A stretch of 64,000 nt of DNA, from positions 124,001-188,000 of the forward strand of contig NZ_PJME01000011.1 of NCBI RefSeq assembly GCF_002954775.1, in the 5' to 3' direction. The translations under genes were made by a program, and so were the position numbers. The notes beneath the pieces were generated by a model, which saw only the letters and a list, made by a program, of their open reading frames with translations, had not been told where the DNA came from and made no database searches. Positions 53,200 through 63,746 of this stretch are shown here, piece by piece. Numbering within the stretch: position 1 is the stretch's first letter; every line of letters begins with the position of its first letter. Origin of the DNA: Streptomyces geranii. GTDB lineage: Bacteria; Actinomycetota; Actinomycetes; Streptomycetales; Streptomycetaceae.

Positions 53200-54735
53200 C
53201 TACGAGCACCGCTTCCCCTCCACCGGGGGCGTCCCCCGGAGGAGATACGCGTTGATCGTATCGTCGATGCAGTCGCTGCCCCGGCCGTACGCCGTGTGCC
53301 CGTCGCCCTCGTACGTGAGGAGGCGGGCCGAGGAGAGTTGGGCGGCCAGGGACTGGGCCCAGGGGTACGGGGTCGCCGGGTCGCGGGTCGTGCCGACGAC
53401 CACGATCGGGGCCGCGCCCTTCGCCTCGATGCGGTGCGGCTCGCCCGTCGGGCGGACCGGCCAGTACGCGCAGTTCAGGGAGGACCAGGCCATCGCCGCG
53501 CCGAACACCGGGGACGCCTTCTCGAAGGACGGCAGCGCCTCGCGCACCTGTTCGGGGGTGGCGTACGCCGCCGGGAGGTCGAGGCAGTTCACGGCCGCGT
53601 TGGCGAACATCAGGTTCGTGTAGCGGCCGTCCGCGTCACGCTCGTAGTAGCTGTCCGCGAGGACCAGCAGACCCGCGCCGTCCTTGTCGCGCATCGCCGA
53701 GGTCAGCGCCTCGCGCAGTTGCGGCCAGGTGCTCTCGTCGTACATCGCGGCGATCACACCCGTGGTGGCGAGTGCCTCGCCCAGCCGGCGGCCGTCCGCG
53801 TCGCCCGTCGGGATCGGTGACGCGTCGAGGCGGCCGAAGAACGCCTTCAGGTTGGTGCCGACCTCGCTCTCCTCCGTGCCGAGCGGGCAGTCCGGCTGCC
53901 GTACGCAGTCCTTCGCGAACGCGTCGAACGCCGTCTCGAAGCCCGCCGTCTGGCCGAGGCTCAAGCGGCTCGCGGACAGGGACGGATCCATCGCGCCGTC
54001 CAGGACGAGCCGGCCCACGCGGTCCGGGAACAGCTCCGCGTACGTCGCCCCGAGGAACGTCCCGTACGACGCCCCCACGTACGTCAGCCTCTTGTCGCCG
54101 AGGATCGCCCGCAGGATGTCCATGTCCCGGGCCGCCTCCACCGTGGACACATGCCGCAGCAGATCGGGCGAGCTGCTGCCGCAGCCCTCGGCGAACTTCT
54201 TGTACGCGCCGACCAGTTCGTCCGTCTCCCGGACGTTGTCGGGCGTCGTGTCCGTCTGCGTGTACGTGTCCATCTCGGGGCCGTCCAGGCACTCGACCGG
54301 CTCGCTGCGCGCCACCCCGCGCGGGTCGACCGCGACCATGTCGTAGCGCGCGCGGACCTCCGCCGGGTAGCCGATACCCGCGTACGACTGCAGGTACCCG
54401 ACCGCCGAACCGCCCGGTCCGCCCGGGTTGACCAGCAGCGAACCCAGCGGCTTGCCGCTGCCCGTGGCCTTCTTGCGCGAGACGGCGAGCCTGACGTCGC
54501 CCTCGGACGGCGCCGCGTAGTCGAGAGGCGCCTTCATCGTGGCGCACTGGAAACCGGGCACACCGCACGACCGCCAGTTCAACTTCTGCGCGTAGTACGG
54601 CGCGAGGCCGGCCGGCACCGTGTCCGCCGACGAACTCGCCGCGCTCGTCGAACTCCCCGTGGAACACGCGGAGACGAGCAGCGCGGCGACCGCGAGCAAG
54701 GTCCAGGTCTGACGAGGGATGCGCCTCATTTGCAT
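53200..54735 (-). CDS. Tap/SlpD-like secreted alpha/beta hydrolase, lipoprotein
   Basis: This 511-aa protein has a lipoprotein signal with lipobox LLVSAC near residue 24. The alpha/beta hydrolase core has the oxyanion segment NPGGPGGS, the nucleophile elbow GASYGT, a catalytic Asp in TTRDPATPYPWA and His in EGDGHTAYG, followed by a TAP-like C-terminal domain. Streptomyces Tap and the Slp proteins remove tripeptides or short peptides from the N-terminus of secreted proteins. It is the first chromosomal gene beyond the tRNA. Confidence 0.9.
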   Translation of the reverse strand: MQMRRIPRQTWTLLAVAALLVSACSTGSSTSAASSSADTVPAGLAPYYAQKLNWRSCGVPGFQCATMKAPLDYAAPSEGDVRLAVSRKKATGSGKPLGSLLVNPGGPGGSAVGYLQSYAGIGYPAEVRARYDMVAVDPRGVARSEPVECLDGPEMDTYTQTDTTPDNVRETDELVGAYKKFAEGCGSSSPDLLRHVSTVEAARDMDILRAILGDKRLTYVGASYGTFLGATYAELFPDRVGRLVLDGAMDPSLSASRLSLGQTAGFETAFDAFAKDCVRQPDCPLGTEESEVGTNLKAFFGRLDASPIPTGDADGRRLGEALATTGVIAAMYDESTWPQLREALTSAMRDKDGAGLLVLADSYYERDADGRYTNLMFANAAVNCLDLPAAYATPEQVREALPSFEKASPVFGAAMAWSSLNCAYWPVRPTGEPHRIEAKGAAPIVVVGTTRDPATPYPWAQSLAAQLSSARLLTYEGDGHTAYGRGSDCIDDTINAYLLRGTPPVEGKRCS

Positions 54736-54940
54736 TCACCGAGCGTAACCCTGAGGAGCGACACGGATACTCTCCGTCCATGAAATGACCCATACGAGTT
54801 ACGAGTTGCGGGTCACCAGCCACGGGATACGAATGAGCTACTGGTTACGAGTGATCAGCTCACGCCCGCCGATACCCGCACCCGCACCCACGCTCGCACC
54901 CACGCCCACGCCTGCCTGCACCCGCTGCAGCCGACGTTCC

Positions 54941-56146
54941 TCAGCCCGCTCTCAGCGCCAGCGTCATCGCCTCCACCGCCAGCAGCGGTGCCACATTGCG
55001 GTCCAGGGCCTCCCGGCACGCGGCGATCGCGTCGATACGGCGGAGCGTCGACTCGGGCGAGCCGGCCCGGGCCAGGCGTTCCAGCGCGTCCTCGGCCTCC
55101 GCGTTGGCGATGGCCAGGCGACTGCCCAGCTGGAGTGCGAGTACGTCTCGGTAGAAGCCGGTGAGGTCGATCAGGGCCAGGTCCAGGGTGTCGCGCTGCG
55201 TACGCGTTCTGCGGCGCTTCTGCCGGTCCTCAAGGTCCTTCATCACACCCGCCGTGCCACGCGGCATCCGGCCGCCCTGCACCGCGCCCATCGCCTGCTT
55301 CAGCTCCTCCGTCTCCTTCACGTCCACCCCCTCGGCGAGCTGCTTGGCGTCCTCCGAGGCCGCGTCGATCAGCTCCTGGGCCGCCTTGAGACAGCCGCCG
55401 ACGTCCGCCACCCGGAGCGGCAGCTTGAGCACGGCGGCCCGGCGCTCACGGGCCCGCGGGTCCGTGGCCAGCCGCCGGGCGCGTCCGATGTGGCCCTGGG
55501 TCGCCCTGGCCACGGTGTGCGCGACGTCCGGCTCGATGCCGTCCCGCCGGATGAGGATGTCGGCGACCGCCTCCACCGGAGGGGTGCGCAGCGTGAGGAG
55601 ACGGCAGCGGGAGCGGATCGTGGGCAGCACGTCCTCGATGGACGGGGCGCACAGCAGCCACACCGTGCGCGGCGCGGGCTCCTCGACGGCCTTGAGCAGG
55701 ACATTGCCCGCGCCCTCGGTGAGGCGGTCGGCGTCCTCCAGGACGATGACCTGCCAGCGTCCGACGGCCGGCGACAGCTGAGCGCGCCGCACCAGGTCGC
55801 GGGTCTCCTTGACGCCGATGGAGAGAAGGTCGGTGCGGACGATCTGCACGTCCGCGTGCGTGCCCACCAGGCTGGTGTGGCAGCCGTCGCAGAACCCGCA
55901 GCCGGGGATTCCGCCGAGGGCGCGGTCGGGGCTCACGCACTGGAGCGCGGCGGCGAAGGCGCGGGCCGCCGTGGAGCGGCCCGAGCCGGGCGGGCCGGTG
56001 AAGAGCCAGGCGTGCGTCATCTTCGACGCCTCGGGCAGCGGCTCTCTCGCGGCGACGGCCGTGACCAGGGCGTCGGCATCCCGCGCGGCGGCCTCCAGCT
56101 GCGCGCTCACCTTCGCCTGACCCACCAGGTCGTCCCACACCGGCAT
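54941..56146 (-). CDS. holB: DNA polymerase III delta' subunit
   Basis: This 401-aa protein begins MPVWDDLVGQAKV and has Walker A GPPGSGRST, a zinc-binding set CVSPDRALGGIPGCGFCDGC, the SRC motif IRSRCRLLTLRTPP and a C-terminal helical collar domain. It is the clamp-loader delta' subunit. The Walker A Lys is replaced by Arg (GSGRS), as expected for a delta' subunit that does not hydrolyse ATP. The tmk gene is next to it, as in many bacteria. Confidence 0.93.
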   Translation of the reverse strand: MPVWDDLVGQAKVSAQLEAAARDADALVTAVAAREPLPEASKMTHAWLFTGPPGSGRSTAARAFAAALQCVSPDRALGGIPGCGFCDGCHTSLVGTHADVQIVRTDLLSIGVKETRDLVRRAQLSPAVGRWQVIVLEDADRLTEGAGNVLLKAVEEPAPRTVWLLCAPSIEDVLPTIRSRCRLLTLRTPPVEAVADILIRRDGIEPDVAHTVARATQGHIGRARRLATDPRARERRAAVLKLPLRVADVGGCLKAAQELIDAASEDAKQLAEGVDVKETEELKQAMGAVQGGRMPRGTAGVMKDLEDRQKRRRTRTQRDTLDLALIDLTGFYRDVLALQLGSRLAIANAEAEDALERLARAGSPESTLRRIDAIAACREALDRNVAPLLAVEAMTLALRAG

Positions 56147-56355
56147 GGGAACACCGCCCTTCCGTCACACGGTCAAACCGTCAAGCCGTTTCGTCACGGC
56201 TTGCCCCGCGAATCCCATTGTGCGGGCCACCACTGACAACGGGCTCCACCAGCAACCCGCACAAGCCCTCGTCACCGACCACGCAGGCTCTCGCCCCGCC
56301 AACCCGCATCACAGCCGTCGCCCCCAAACACAGCCCCCCAACGACGCACAGCCCC

Positions 56356-59300
56356 TCAGCGACGCCGCCCGCCCCGCCCCCGCCCCTCGTCCCGTTCGTC
56401 GTCCACACGCGGACCGAGCAACTCGTCGGCCAGCGTGGGCAGATCGTCCAGCGGAGTCTCCTCCGCCCAGTCAGAACGCGGACGGCGGCGCGGAGCACCG
56501 TCGGCATCGACCTGGGGCAACTCCCGCGTGCGGTCCTCACCCGCCCCGGCCTGCCCGTCCGCCCGCTCGTCCCGGAAGAACCCGGGCGGCACCCGATCCG
56601 CGGGCCCGCTGTCCCGCCGACCCGCACCGTCCTCCCGTACGGGAGGAAGCACCGCGGTCTCGTCGGCGGCACCCGGCACCACGGGCGGCAGCACAGCCGT
56701 GTCATCGGCGGCACCCGAGGGAACCGGCGGCAGCACAGCCGTCTCGTCCGCCGCACCCGGCACCACAGGACGCAGCACAGCCGTCTCGTCCGCCGCACCC
56801 GAGCGAACCGAAGGCAGCACCGCGGTCTCATCGGCAGCCCCCAAGGGCACCGAAGGCTTCTGCAGCTTCGCGGTCACCTCAGAATCAGACCCACGCGACC
56901 GCTCACCACCAGCCCCACCGGCCCCCGCAGCGCCAGCCGAACCCGCACCTGAAGCTCCCCCACCGGCCCCAGAAGCCCCCGCCGCCTCAGCCACCTCTGC
57001 CTCTGCCTCTGCAGCCGCCGAAGCTGCCGCAGCCGCGGAAGCAGCCGCCGCGGCGGCCGAAGCCGCAGCCGCCGCCTCAGCAACCCGCTTCCGCTCCGCG
57101 GCCTCCACCGCCTCCGCCGCCCGCCGCCGCTCGGCCTCGGCCCGGACCAGCGCCTCCTCGGCCTTCCGCTGCTTCTCCAGCCGTCGTTCCTCCGCCTCCG
57201 CGTGCAGCCGCGCCTCCTCCTCGGCCTGCTTGCGTCGGCGGTCCTCGTCGGCCTTGCGGCGGGCCTCGGCCTCGGCGCGGGACTTCTCCTCCGCCAGCAG
57301 CCGCACCCGCTCCTCCTCGGCACGCCGACGCGCGTCCTCGGCCCGCTGCCGGGCCTCCTCGGCCTGGCGTTCGGCCTCGCGGCGCTGCGCCTCCTCCAGC
57401 TCGCGGCGCTTGCGCTCCTCCTCCTCGGCGCGCAGCCGGGCCAGCGTCTCCTGGCGTTCGCGTTCGAGGCGCTCCTCCTCGGCCTTGCGCGCGGCCTCTT
57501 CCTCCGCCTTGCGCCTGGCCTCCTCCTCGGCCGCCTTGCGGGCCTCCTCCTGGGCCTTCACCTCGGCCTCGGAGAGGGGCAGCATCAGGTCGAGCCGGTG
57601 CCGGACGACCGTCGTGACCGCCTCGGGCTCCTGGGCCGCGTCCACGATCAGGTAGCGGCCGGGGTCGGCGGCGGCCAGCGTGAGGAAACCGGAGCGCACG
57701 CGCTCGTGGAACTCGGCCGGCTCCGACTCCAGCCGGTCCGGCGCCTCGGTGAACCGCTCCCGCGCGGCCTCCGGGGAGACGTCCAGCAGGACGGTCAGAT
57801 GCGGCACCAGGCCATCCGTCGCCCAGCGCGAGATCCGCGCGATCTCCGTCGGGGACAGGTCCCGGCCCGCGCCCTGGTAGGCCACCGACGAGTCGATGTA
57901 GCGGTCGGAGATGACGATCGCGCCCCGCTCCAGAGCGGGCCGTACGACCGTGTCGACGTGCTCCGCGCGGTCCGCCGCGTACAGCAGCGCCTCCGCGCGG
58001 TGCGACAGTCCGGCGCTCGACACGTCCAGCAGTATCGACCGCAGCCGCTTGCCCACCGGGGTCGCCCCGGGCTCGCGCGTGACCACGACCTCGTGGCCCT
58101 TGGCCCTTATCCACTCGGCGAGCGCCTTCGCCTGCGTCGACTTGCCGGCGCCGTCGCCGCCCTCCAGGGCGATGAAGAAACCGTTCGACGCGGGTGCCTG
58201 CACGGGGTCGTCGCCGCCGCGCACCGCGTCCCGCAGGTCGTGCCGCAGCGGTACGCCGGACCGGTCGTCGGCCTTGGCGAGGACCAGCGCGGCCACCGGC
58301 AGCAGCAGCGCGCCCACCAGCATCAGCGTGAACGCCGCGCCCCCGTGCGCGAACACGAACTTGCCGCTCTCCAGCCGATGCGGCCCGATGAGGGCGGCCA
58401 CCAGGGGCGCGATCAGCGCGGCCAGCGCCACGGACACCCGTACGACCGCGTGCAGATGCTCCGTAAGCCGCGTACGCCGCTGGTCCTCGGTCTCCTGGTC
58501 GAGCAGCGTGTGCCCGGTGTTGGCGGCGACGCCCGCGCCGATGCCCGCGAGGGCGACGATCAGCAGCACCGTCGTCACGTCCGGGACCAGCCCGGCGGCG
58601 AGCAGCGCGACCCCGGTGAAGGCGAGGGCCAGCGCGAGCAGCCGGCGCCGCGACAGCGACACCAGCACCTTCGGTGCCGTACGGATGCCGACGACCGTGC
58701 CGCCGGTCAGCGCGAGGACCAGCAGCCCGTACGTCACCGGTCCGCCGCCCAGGTCCTTGGCGTGCAGCACGGCCACGGAGACGGCCGCCGCGACCGCGCC
58801 GGAGACGGCCGCGCAGGCCAGTACGAGCAGCGGGATCGCGCCCGTACGGCCCGTCTCGGGAGCCGTGCCGGACTTGGGGCGGCGCAGGCCTTCGAGCGGT
58901 GACCGCGCGCGCGGGGTGCGGGCGTCGGGCAGTTCGAGGGCGGTGAGGACGGACAGCGAGGCGGCGAACAGCCCGGCGGCGACGTACGACCCGAAGGCCG
59001 CCTGGTGCACGCCGAACCACTCGATCCCGGTGCCCAGCAGGTTGTTGACCAGCGCGGCAACGACGAGCGCGGCGCCCGCGAGGGGCAGCGCGACGAAGGT
59101 CGTACGCAGGGACAGGCGCCGCAGGGCGTCCATGTGGTCCGGCAGCGGGCGGACCGTCGCCCCCTCCGGGGGAGGCGTGGGCAGCAGCGCGGGCGCCGCG
59201 CTCTCCCGGCACACCGTCCAGAACCGCTCGGCGACACCGCTCACGAAGGCGGTGACCAGGAGGACGGCGAGGGCGTTCTCCGGCGTCCAGTCGATCCACA

Positions 59301-59706
59301 GGGGCGCGATGATCATGAGTACGGCGCGCAGCCCGTCGGCGCCGACCATGGTCCAGCGGCGGTCGAGCGGGCCCTCCTGGGAGGTGAGCGACGTCAGCGG
59401 GCCGAGCAGGACGGCGCCGAAGAGCAGCGTGGCCAGAATCCGCGCCCCGAAGACGGCCGTCACGGCGAGCGCCACACCGCGGTACCCGCCGCCGAACGAG
59501 CCCTCCGCGATGGCCGCCTGAAGGACCAGCACCACCACGACCAGCAGCGCGAGCGCGTCGCCGACACCGCCCACCAGCTGCGCGCTCCACAGCCGCTTCA
59601 GCTGGGGCCGGCGCAGCAGGGCGCGGACGGCGCGTTCGCGGGAGTCCGCGACCAACGCGTCGTCGGGGGCCTGGGGAATGGCCGTTGGCTGCTCTGCTGG
59701 CGTCAT
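56356..59706 (-). CDS. tmk: Thymidylate kinase fused to MFS-like N-terminus and repeat C-terminus
   Basis: This 1116-aa protein has three parts. Residues 35-480 have about twelve hydrophobic segments of MFS type. Residues 509-725 are a dTMP kinase with the P-loop EGGDGAGKST (515-524), the REPGAT segment and the DRYIDSSVAYQGAGRD lid region, making dTDP from dTMP. Residues 735-930 are a Glu/Arg/Ala-rich coiled coil. The tail has Ala and Gly runs and five 14-residue repeats GAADETAVLPPV-type (about 980-1050). The layout is known from Streptomyces, where a normal tmk is about 210 aa. It would place the kinase at the membrane; why is unknown. Neighbours are holB and topA. Confidence 0.93.
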   Translation of the reverse strand: MTPAEQPTAIPQAPDDALVADSRERAVRALLRRPQLKRLWSAQLVGGVGDALALLVVVVLVLQAAIAEGSFGGGYRGVALAVTAVFGARILATLLFGAVLLGPLTSLTSQEGPLDRRWTMVGADGLRAVLMIIAPLWIDWTPENALAVLLVTAFVSGVAERFWTVCRESAAPALLPTPPPEGATVRPLPDHMDALRRLSLRTTFVALPLAGAALVVAALVNNLLGTGIEWFGVHQAAFGSYVAAGLFAASLSVLTALELPDARTPRARSPLEGLRRPKSGTAPETGRTGAIPLLVLACAAVSGAVAAAVSVAVLHAKDLGGGPVTYGLLVLALTGGTVVGIRTAPKVLVSLSRRRLLALALAFTGVALLAAGLVPDVTTVLLIVALAGIGAGVAANTGHTLLDQETEDQRRTRLTEHLHAVVRVSVALAALIAPLVAALIGPHRLESGKFVFAHGGAAFTLMLVGALLLPVAALVLAKADDRSGVPLRHDLRDAVRGGDDPVQAPASNGFFIALEGGDGAGKSTQAKALAEWIRAKGHEVVVTREPGATPVGKRLRSILLDVSSAGLSHRAEALLYAADRAEHVDTVVRPALERGAIVISDRYIDSSVAYQGAGRDLSPTEIARISRWATDGLVPHLTVLLDVSPEAARERFTEAPDRLESEPAEFHERVRSGFLTLAAADPGRYLIVDAAQEPEAVTTVVRHRLDLMLPLSEAEVKAQEEARKAAEEEARRKAEEEAARKAEEERLERERQETLARLRAEEEERKRRELEEAQRREAERQAEEARQRAEDARRRAEEERVRLLAEEKSRAEAEARRKADEDRRRKQAEEEARLHAEAEERRLEKQRKAEEALVRAEAERRRAAEAVEAAERKRVAEAAAAASAAAAAASAAAAASAAAEAEAEVAEAAGASGAGGGASGAGSAGAAGAGGAGGERSRGSDSEVTAKLQKPSVPLGAADETAVLPSVRSGAADETAVLRPVVPGAADETAVLPPVPSGAADDTAVLPPVVPGAADETAVLPPVREDGAGRRDSGPADRVPPGFFRDERADGQAGAGEDRTRELPQVDADGAPRRRPRSDWAEETPLDDLPTLADELLGPRVDDERDEGRGRGGRRR

Positions 59707-59925
59707 GCTTTCAGCCTATCGGCAGCCACCGACAGCCCGAAGTGGCCGTCCACAGGCGCGACCGCCCCGACACCTGATGGTGATAAGGCGGTTGTTTTAC
59801 GAAGCCGGTGCGAAGGCCCGGTGAAGGCGGGACACCGGAGTCGGGCGCACCCCCGCGGTCGCCGTCCGCGGGCGGCGACCGCATCGCTGCCGTCGCCGCC
59901 CGCGGACCACTCGTCGACCGTCCGC

Positions 59926-62772
59926 CTACTCGTCGACCGTGACCCGCGCCGCGGTCGCCTTCTTGGCCGGAGCCTTCTTGGCTACCGTCTTCTTCGCGGT
60001 GGTCGTCTTGGCGGCCGTCGTCTTCTTGGCGGCGGCGGTCTTCGTCGTCGCAGCCTTCTTGGCGGGGGCCTTCTTCGCCGGTGCCTTCTTCGCGGTCTTC
60101 TTGACCGGCGACTTGGCGCGCTTCTCGGCGAGCAGCTCGTAGCCGCGCTCCGGGGTGATCTCCTCGACGCTGTCGCCGGAGCGCAGGGTCGCGTTGCTCT
60201 CCCCGTCGGTGACGTACGGCCCGAAGCGGCCGTCCTTGACGACCACGGGCTTTCCGCTGACCGGGTCCGTGCCCAGTTCCTTCAGCGGCGGCTTGGCGGC
60301 GGCCCGGCCACGCTGCTTGGGCTGGGAGTAGATCTCCAGCGACTCTTCGAGGGTGATCGTGAAGAGCTGGTCCTCGGTCTGCAGCGACCGCGAGTCCGTG
60401 CCCTTCTTCAGGTACGGGCCGTAGCGGCCGTTCTGCGCGGTGATCTCCACGCCTTCGGCGTCCTTGCCGACGACCCTGGGCAGGGACATCAGCTTGAGCG
60501 CGTCCGCCAGGGTCACCGTGTCCAGGGACATCGACTTGAACAGCGAGGCCGTACGCGGCTTCACGGCGTTCTTGCCGGTCTTCGGCGTGCCCTCGGGGAG
60601 CACCTCGGTGACGTACGGGCCGTAGCGGCCGTCCCTGGCGATGATCTGGTGGCCGGACTCGGGGTCGGCGCCCAGCTCGAAGTCGCCGCTCGGCTTGGCG
60701 AGCAGCTCCTCCGAGAGTTCGATCGACAGCTCGTCGGGAGCGAGGTCCTCGGGGACGTCCGCGCGCTGGTGGTTCTCGGAGTCCTTCTCGCCGCGCTCGA
60801 TGTAGGGGCCGTAGCGCCCGACGCGCAGCACGATGTCGTTGCCCACCGGGAACGACGACACCTCGCGGGCGTCGATCGCGCCCAGGTCGGTCACCAGCTC
60901 CTTGAGACCGCCGAGATGGTCCCCGTCGCCGTTGCCCGCCTCGGCCGCGCCGCCGACCGCGGGGACGCCCTTGGCGCCCTCGCCGAAGTAGAACCGCTTC
61001 AGCCACGGCACGGACTGGGCCTCGCCGCGGGCGATGCGGTCGAGGTCGTCCTCCATGCGGGCGGTGAAGTCGTAGTCGACGAGCCGCCCGAAGTGCTTCT
61101 CCAGGAGGTTGACCACGGCGAAGGACAGGAAGGACGGCACCAGGGCCGTGCCCTTCTTGAAGACATAGCCGCGGTCGAGGATCGTGCCGATGATCGAGGC
61201 GTACGTCGACGGGCGGCCGATCTCGCGCTCTTCCAGCTCCTTGACCAGCGAGGCCTCGGTGTAGCGGGCCGGGGGCTTGGTGGCGTGCCCGTCGACCGTG
61301 ATCTCCTCGGCGGACAGGGCGTCGCCCTCGTTCACCTGCGGCAGCCGCTTCTCGCGGTCGTCCAGCTCGGCGTTCGGGTCGTCGGCGCCCTCGACGTACG
61401 CCTTCAGGAAGCCGTGGAAGGTGATCGTCTTGCCGGAGGCGCTGAACTCGGCGTCCCGGCCGTCGGCGGAGGTGCCCGCGATCTTCACGGTGACCGAGTT
61501 GCCGACCGCGTCCTTCATCTGGGAGGCGACCGTCCGCATCCAGATCAGTTCGTAGAGCCGGAACTGGTCGCCGGTCAGACCGGTCTCGGCGGGGGTGCGG
61601 AAACGATCACCCGACGGGCGGATCGCCTCGTGCGCCTCCTGCGCGTTCTTGACCTTCCCGGCGTACGTCCGCGGGGACGAGGGCAGGTAGTCGGCGCCGT
61701 ACAGCTGGGTGACCTGGGCACGGGCGGCGGAGATCGCCGTGTCCGACAGGGTCGTGGAGTCCGTACGCATATAGGTGATGAAGCCGTTCTCGTACAGCTT
61801 CTGCGCCACCTGCATGGTCGCCTTCGCGCCGAAGCCCAGCTTGCGGCTGGCCTCCTGCTGGAGTGTCGTCGTACGGAAGGGGGCGTACGGCGAGCGGCGG
61901 TACGGCTTCGACTCGACCGAGCGGACGGCGAAGCTGGTGTTCTCCAGGGCGGCGGCGAGGGCGCGGGCGTTCGCCTCGTCGATGTGGAGGGTGTTCGCGC
62001 TCTTGAGTTGTCCCAGGGAGTCGAAGTCGCGGCCCTGCGCGACCCGCCTGCCGTCGACGGCCGTGAGACGGGCGACCAGCGACGACGGGTCCGACGAGTC
62101 CCCCGCGCGGCCGGTCGCGAAGGTCCCCGTCAGGTCCCAGTACTCAGCAGAACGGAAAGCGATGCGCTCGCGTTCCCGTTCCACCACAAGTCGTGTCGCG
62201 ACCGACTGGACCCGGCCGGCCGACAGTTTCGGCATGACCTTCTTCCAGAGGACCGGCGAGACCTCGTAGCCGTAGAGGCGGTCGAGGATGCGGCGGGTCT
62301 CCTGGGCGTCGACGAGCTTCTGGTTCAGCTCGCGCGGGTTGGCGACGGCGGCCTGGATCGCGGCCTTGGTGATCTCGTGGAAGACCATCCGCTTGACCGG
62401 GACCTTGGGCTTCAGGACCTCCTGGAGGTGCCACGCGATGGCCTCGCCCTCGCGGTCCTCATCGGTGGCGAGGAAGAGTTCATCGGAGTCCTTCAGCAGG
62501 TCCTTGAGCTTCTTGACCTGGGCCCGCTTGTCCGCGTTGACCACGTAGATCGGCTGGAAGTCGTGTTCGACGTCCACACCGAGGCGGCGCACCTCGCCGG
62601 TGTACTGATCGGGCACCTCGGCGGCGCCGTTGGGGAGGTCGCGGATGTGCCCGACGCTCGCCTCGACGACGTATCCGGGGCCGAGATAGCCCTTGATCGT
62701 CTTCGCCTTGGCAGGCGACTCGACGATGACGAGTCGGCGGCCTCCCTTTGCGGTCTCGCTGGTCGGGGACAA
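59926..62772 (-). CDS. topA: DNA topoisomerase I
   Basis: This 948-aa protein starts at a TTG (62772) with GGAGAG upstream. The Toprim domain has LVIVESPAKAKTIKGYLG and ATDEDREGEAIAWHL, and the catalytic tyrosine is in GFITYMRTDS. Instead of zinc fingers the C-terminal half has four GRYGPY/GRFGPY repeats, then a Lys/Ala-rich tail built of KKAPAKKA-type repeats, typical for actinobacterial TopA. It relaxes negative supercoils; the tail adds processivity. Confidence 0.96.
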   Translation of the reverse strand: MSPTSETAKGGRRLVIVESPAKAKTIKGYLGPGYVVEASVGHIRDLPNGAAEVPDQYTGEVRRLGVDVEHDFQPIYVVNADKRAQVKKLKDLLKDSDELFLATDEDREGEAIAWHLQEVLKPKVPVKRMVFHEITKAAIQAAVANPRELNQKLVDAQETRRILDRLYGYEVSPVLWKKVMPKLSAGRVQSVATRLVVERERERIAFRSAEYWDLTGTFATGRAGDSSDPSSLVARLTAVDGRRVAQGRDFDSLGQLKSANTLHIDEANARALAAALENTSFAVRSVESKPYRRSPYAPFRTTTLQQEASRKLGFGAKATMQVAQKLYENGFITYMRTDSTTLSDTAISAARAQVTQLYGADYLPSSPRTYAGKVKNAQEAHEAIRPSGDRFRTPAETGLTGDQFRLYELIWMRTVASQMKDAVGNSVTVKIAGTSADGRDAEFSASGKTITFHGFLKAYVEGADDPNAELDDREKRLPQVNEGDALSAEEITVDGHATKPPARYTEASLVKELEEREIGRPSTYASIIGTILDRGYVFKKGTALVPSFLSFAVVNLLEKHFGRLVDYDFTARMEDDLDRIARGEAQSVPWLKRFYFGEGAKGVPAVGGAAEAGNGDGDHLGGLKELVTDLGAIDAREVSSFPVGNDIVLRVGRYGPYIERGEKDSENHQRADVPEDLAPDELSIELSEELLAKPSGDFELGADPESGHQIIARDGRYGPYVTEVLPEGTPKTGKNAVKPRTASLFKSMSLDTVTLADALKLMSLPRVVGKDAEGVEITAQNGRYGPYLKKGTDSRSLQTEDQLFTITLEESLEIYSQPKQRGRAAAKPPLKELGTDPVSGKPVVVKDGRFGPYVTDGESNATLRSGDSVEEITPERGYELLAEKRAKSPVKKTAKKAPAKKAPAKKAATTKTAAAKKTTAAKTTTAKKTVAKKAPAKKATAARVTVDE

Positions 62773-63040
62773 CTTCGCTCTTCTCTCCGGTCGACACTCG
62801 GGGTCTCCCCCGGCCTTGCTCCCGGGGTCGGGTCATGCTGACGCTGCGGAGTGTGACGGTACATCCCGCCCCCGTGTCAAACGGGAAAAGCCCGCAACGG
62901 CCACTCGAACGGTAACCCGACTACCGCCATTCCTGCCGCCCGGAGTGTCGACCTGCCCGTTCGCGCCTATCCGGAGGGTGACCTTCTGGTTACCGGCGAC
63001 ACCCCCGCCGTACGGGCCGTGCGCAGGCTTCCCGCCCGCC

Positions 63041-63238
63041 TCACAGCTGGGTGAAGCTCCATGCGCCGACCCCGAGGGCGACCAGTGCGACGACGGTCGC
63101 GAGGGCCGCCGATGCGACGGGGTTCACACCGAGGGCGACGGGCGCCCGGTGCCGTGCCCGGGCCGCGGTCCACACCAGCAGCCCGCCCCCGAACAGGGCG
63201 AACACCATTCCCACGAAGATCGCCGGTCCGCTCTCCAT
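63041..63238 (-). CDS. Small two-helix membrane protein
   Basis: This 65-aa protein (MESGPAIFVGMVFALFGGG...) has two hydrophobic helices joined by a basic loop (AARARHRAPVALGV). It lies upstream of topA in the same direction. Similar small proteins are conserved here in Streptomyces. Function unknown. Confidence 0.65.
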   Translation of the reverse strand: MESGPAIFVGMVFALFGGGLLVWTAARARHRAPVALGVNPVASAALATVVALVALGVGAWSFTQL

Positions 63239-63746
63239 ACCTCTGCGCGCCCCTCTCCCGCCGCCCGGGAGTCCCCGGACCCGGGAGACTCGCACGCCCG
63301 GGAAGCGTCCGCGCGAACCCTGGGTGAACGCGCGGCGGACTGAACGCCCGCGTCCCTGTGAGTACCCGCCGAGCGCCCCCGGATCACCCCCGCGAACAGA
63401 CCGGACGACCACGTTCCGTCGCGGCGCGCGGCCCGCGAATCTCACACCCGGTACTCGTGTCCCGCCCGGCCCGCCCGCCCAACTCGGCGCGAATATGCCG
63501 CCCGAACCGCGCCAGCCGCACACCCACCGCACCGCCTACGGCACCCCGGGCACCGCGAGCGGCCCGCCCACTCCGCCCGCGCGCTTCCCCGCGCCTCGCG
63601 CGCCGCCCCTGTACCTCCCACCGCCGCAGTGCCCACGCGTACGCGACCTGCCGTACCCGTACCGGCCGCGGCACCCCCCACCGCCATGGTCGCCACGACG
63701 TAGCCGACCGCCCCACCGGCGACGGAACCGGCCCCGGAGCGCGCTC
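63239..63746. other. Intergenic region without a supported gene
   Basis: About 500 bp between the small membrane protein and the methyltransferase. Arg/Gly-rich open frames on both strands look like GC-driven artefacts. I see no RNA gene or strong hairpin. Confidence 0.5.

Noticed and set aside
63239..63746. Several 80-110-codon frames on both strands
   Set aside because: Arg/Gly/Ala-rich, overlapping each other in all frames, no start signals.
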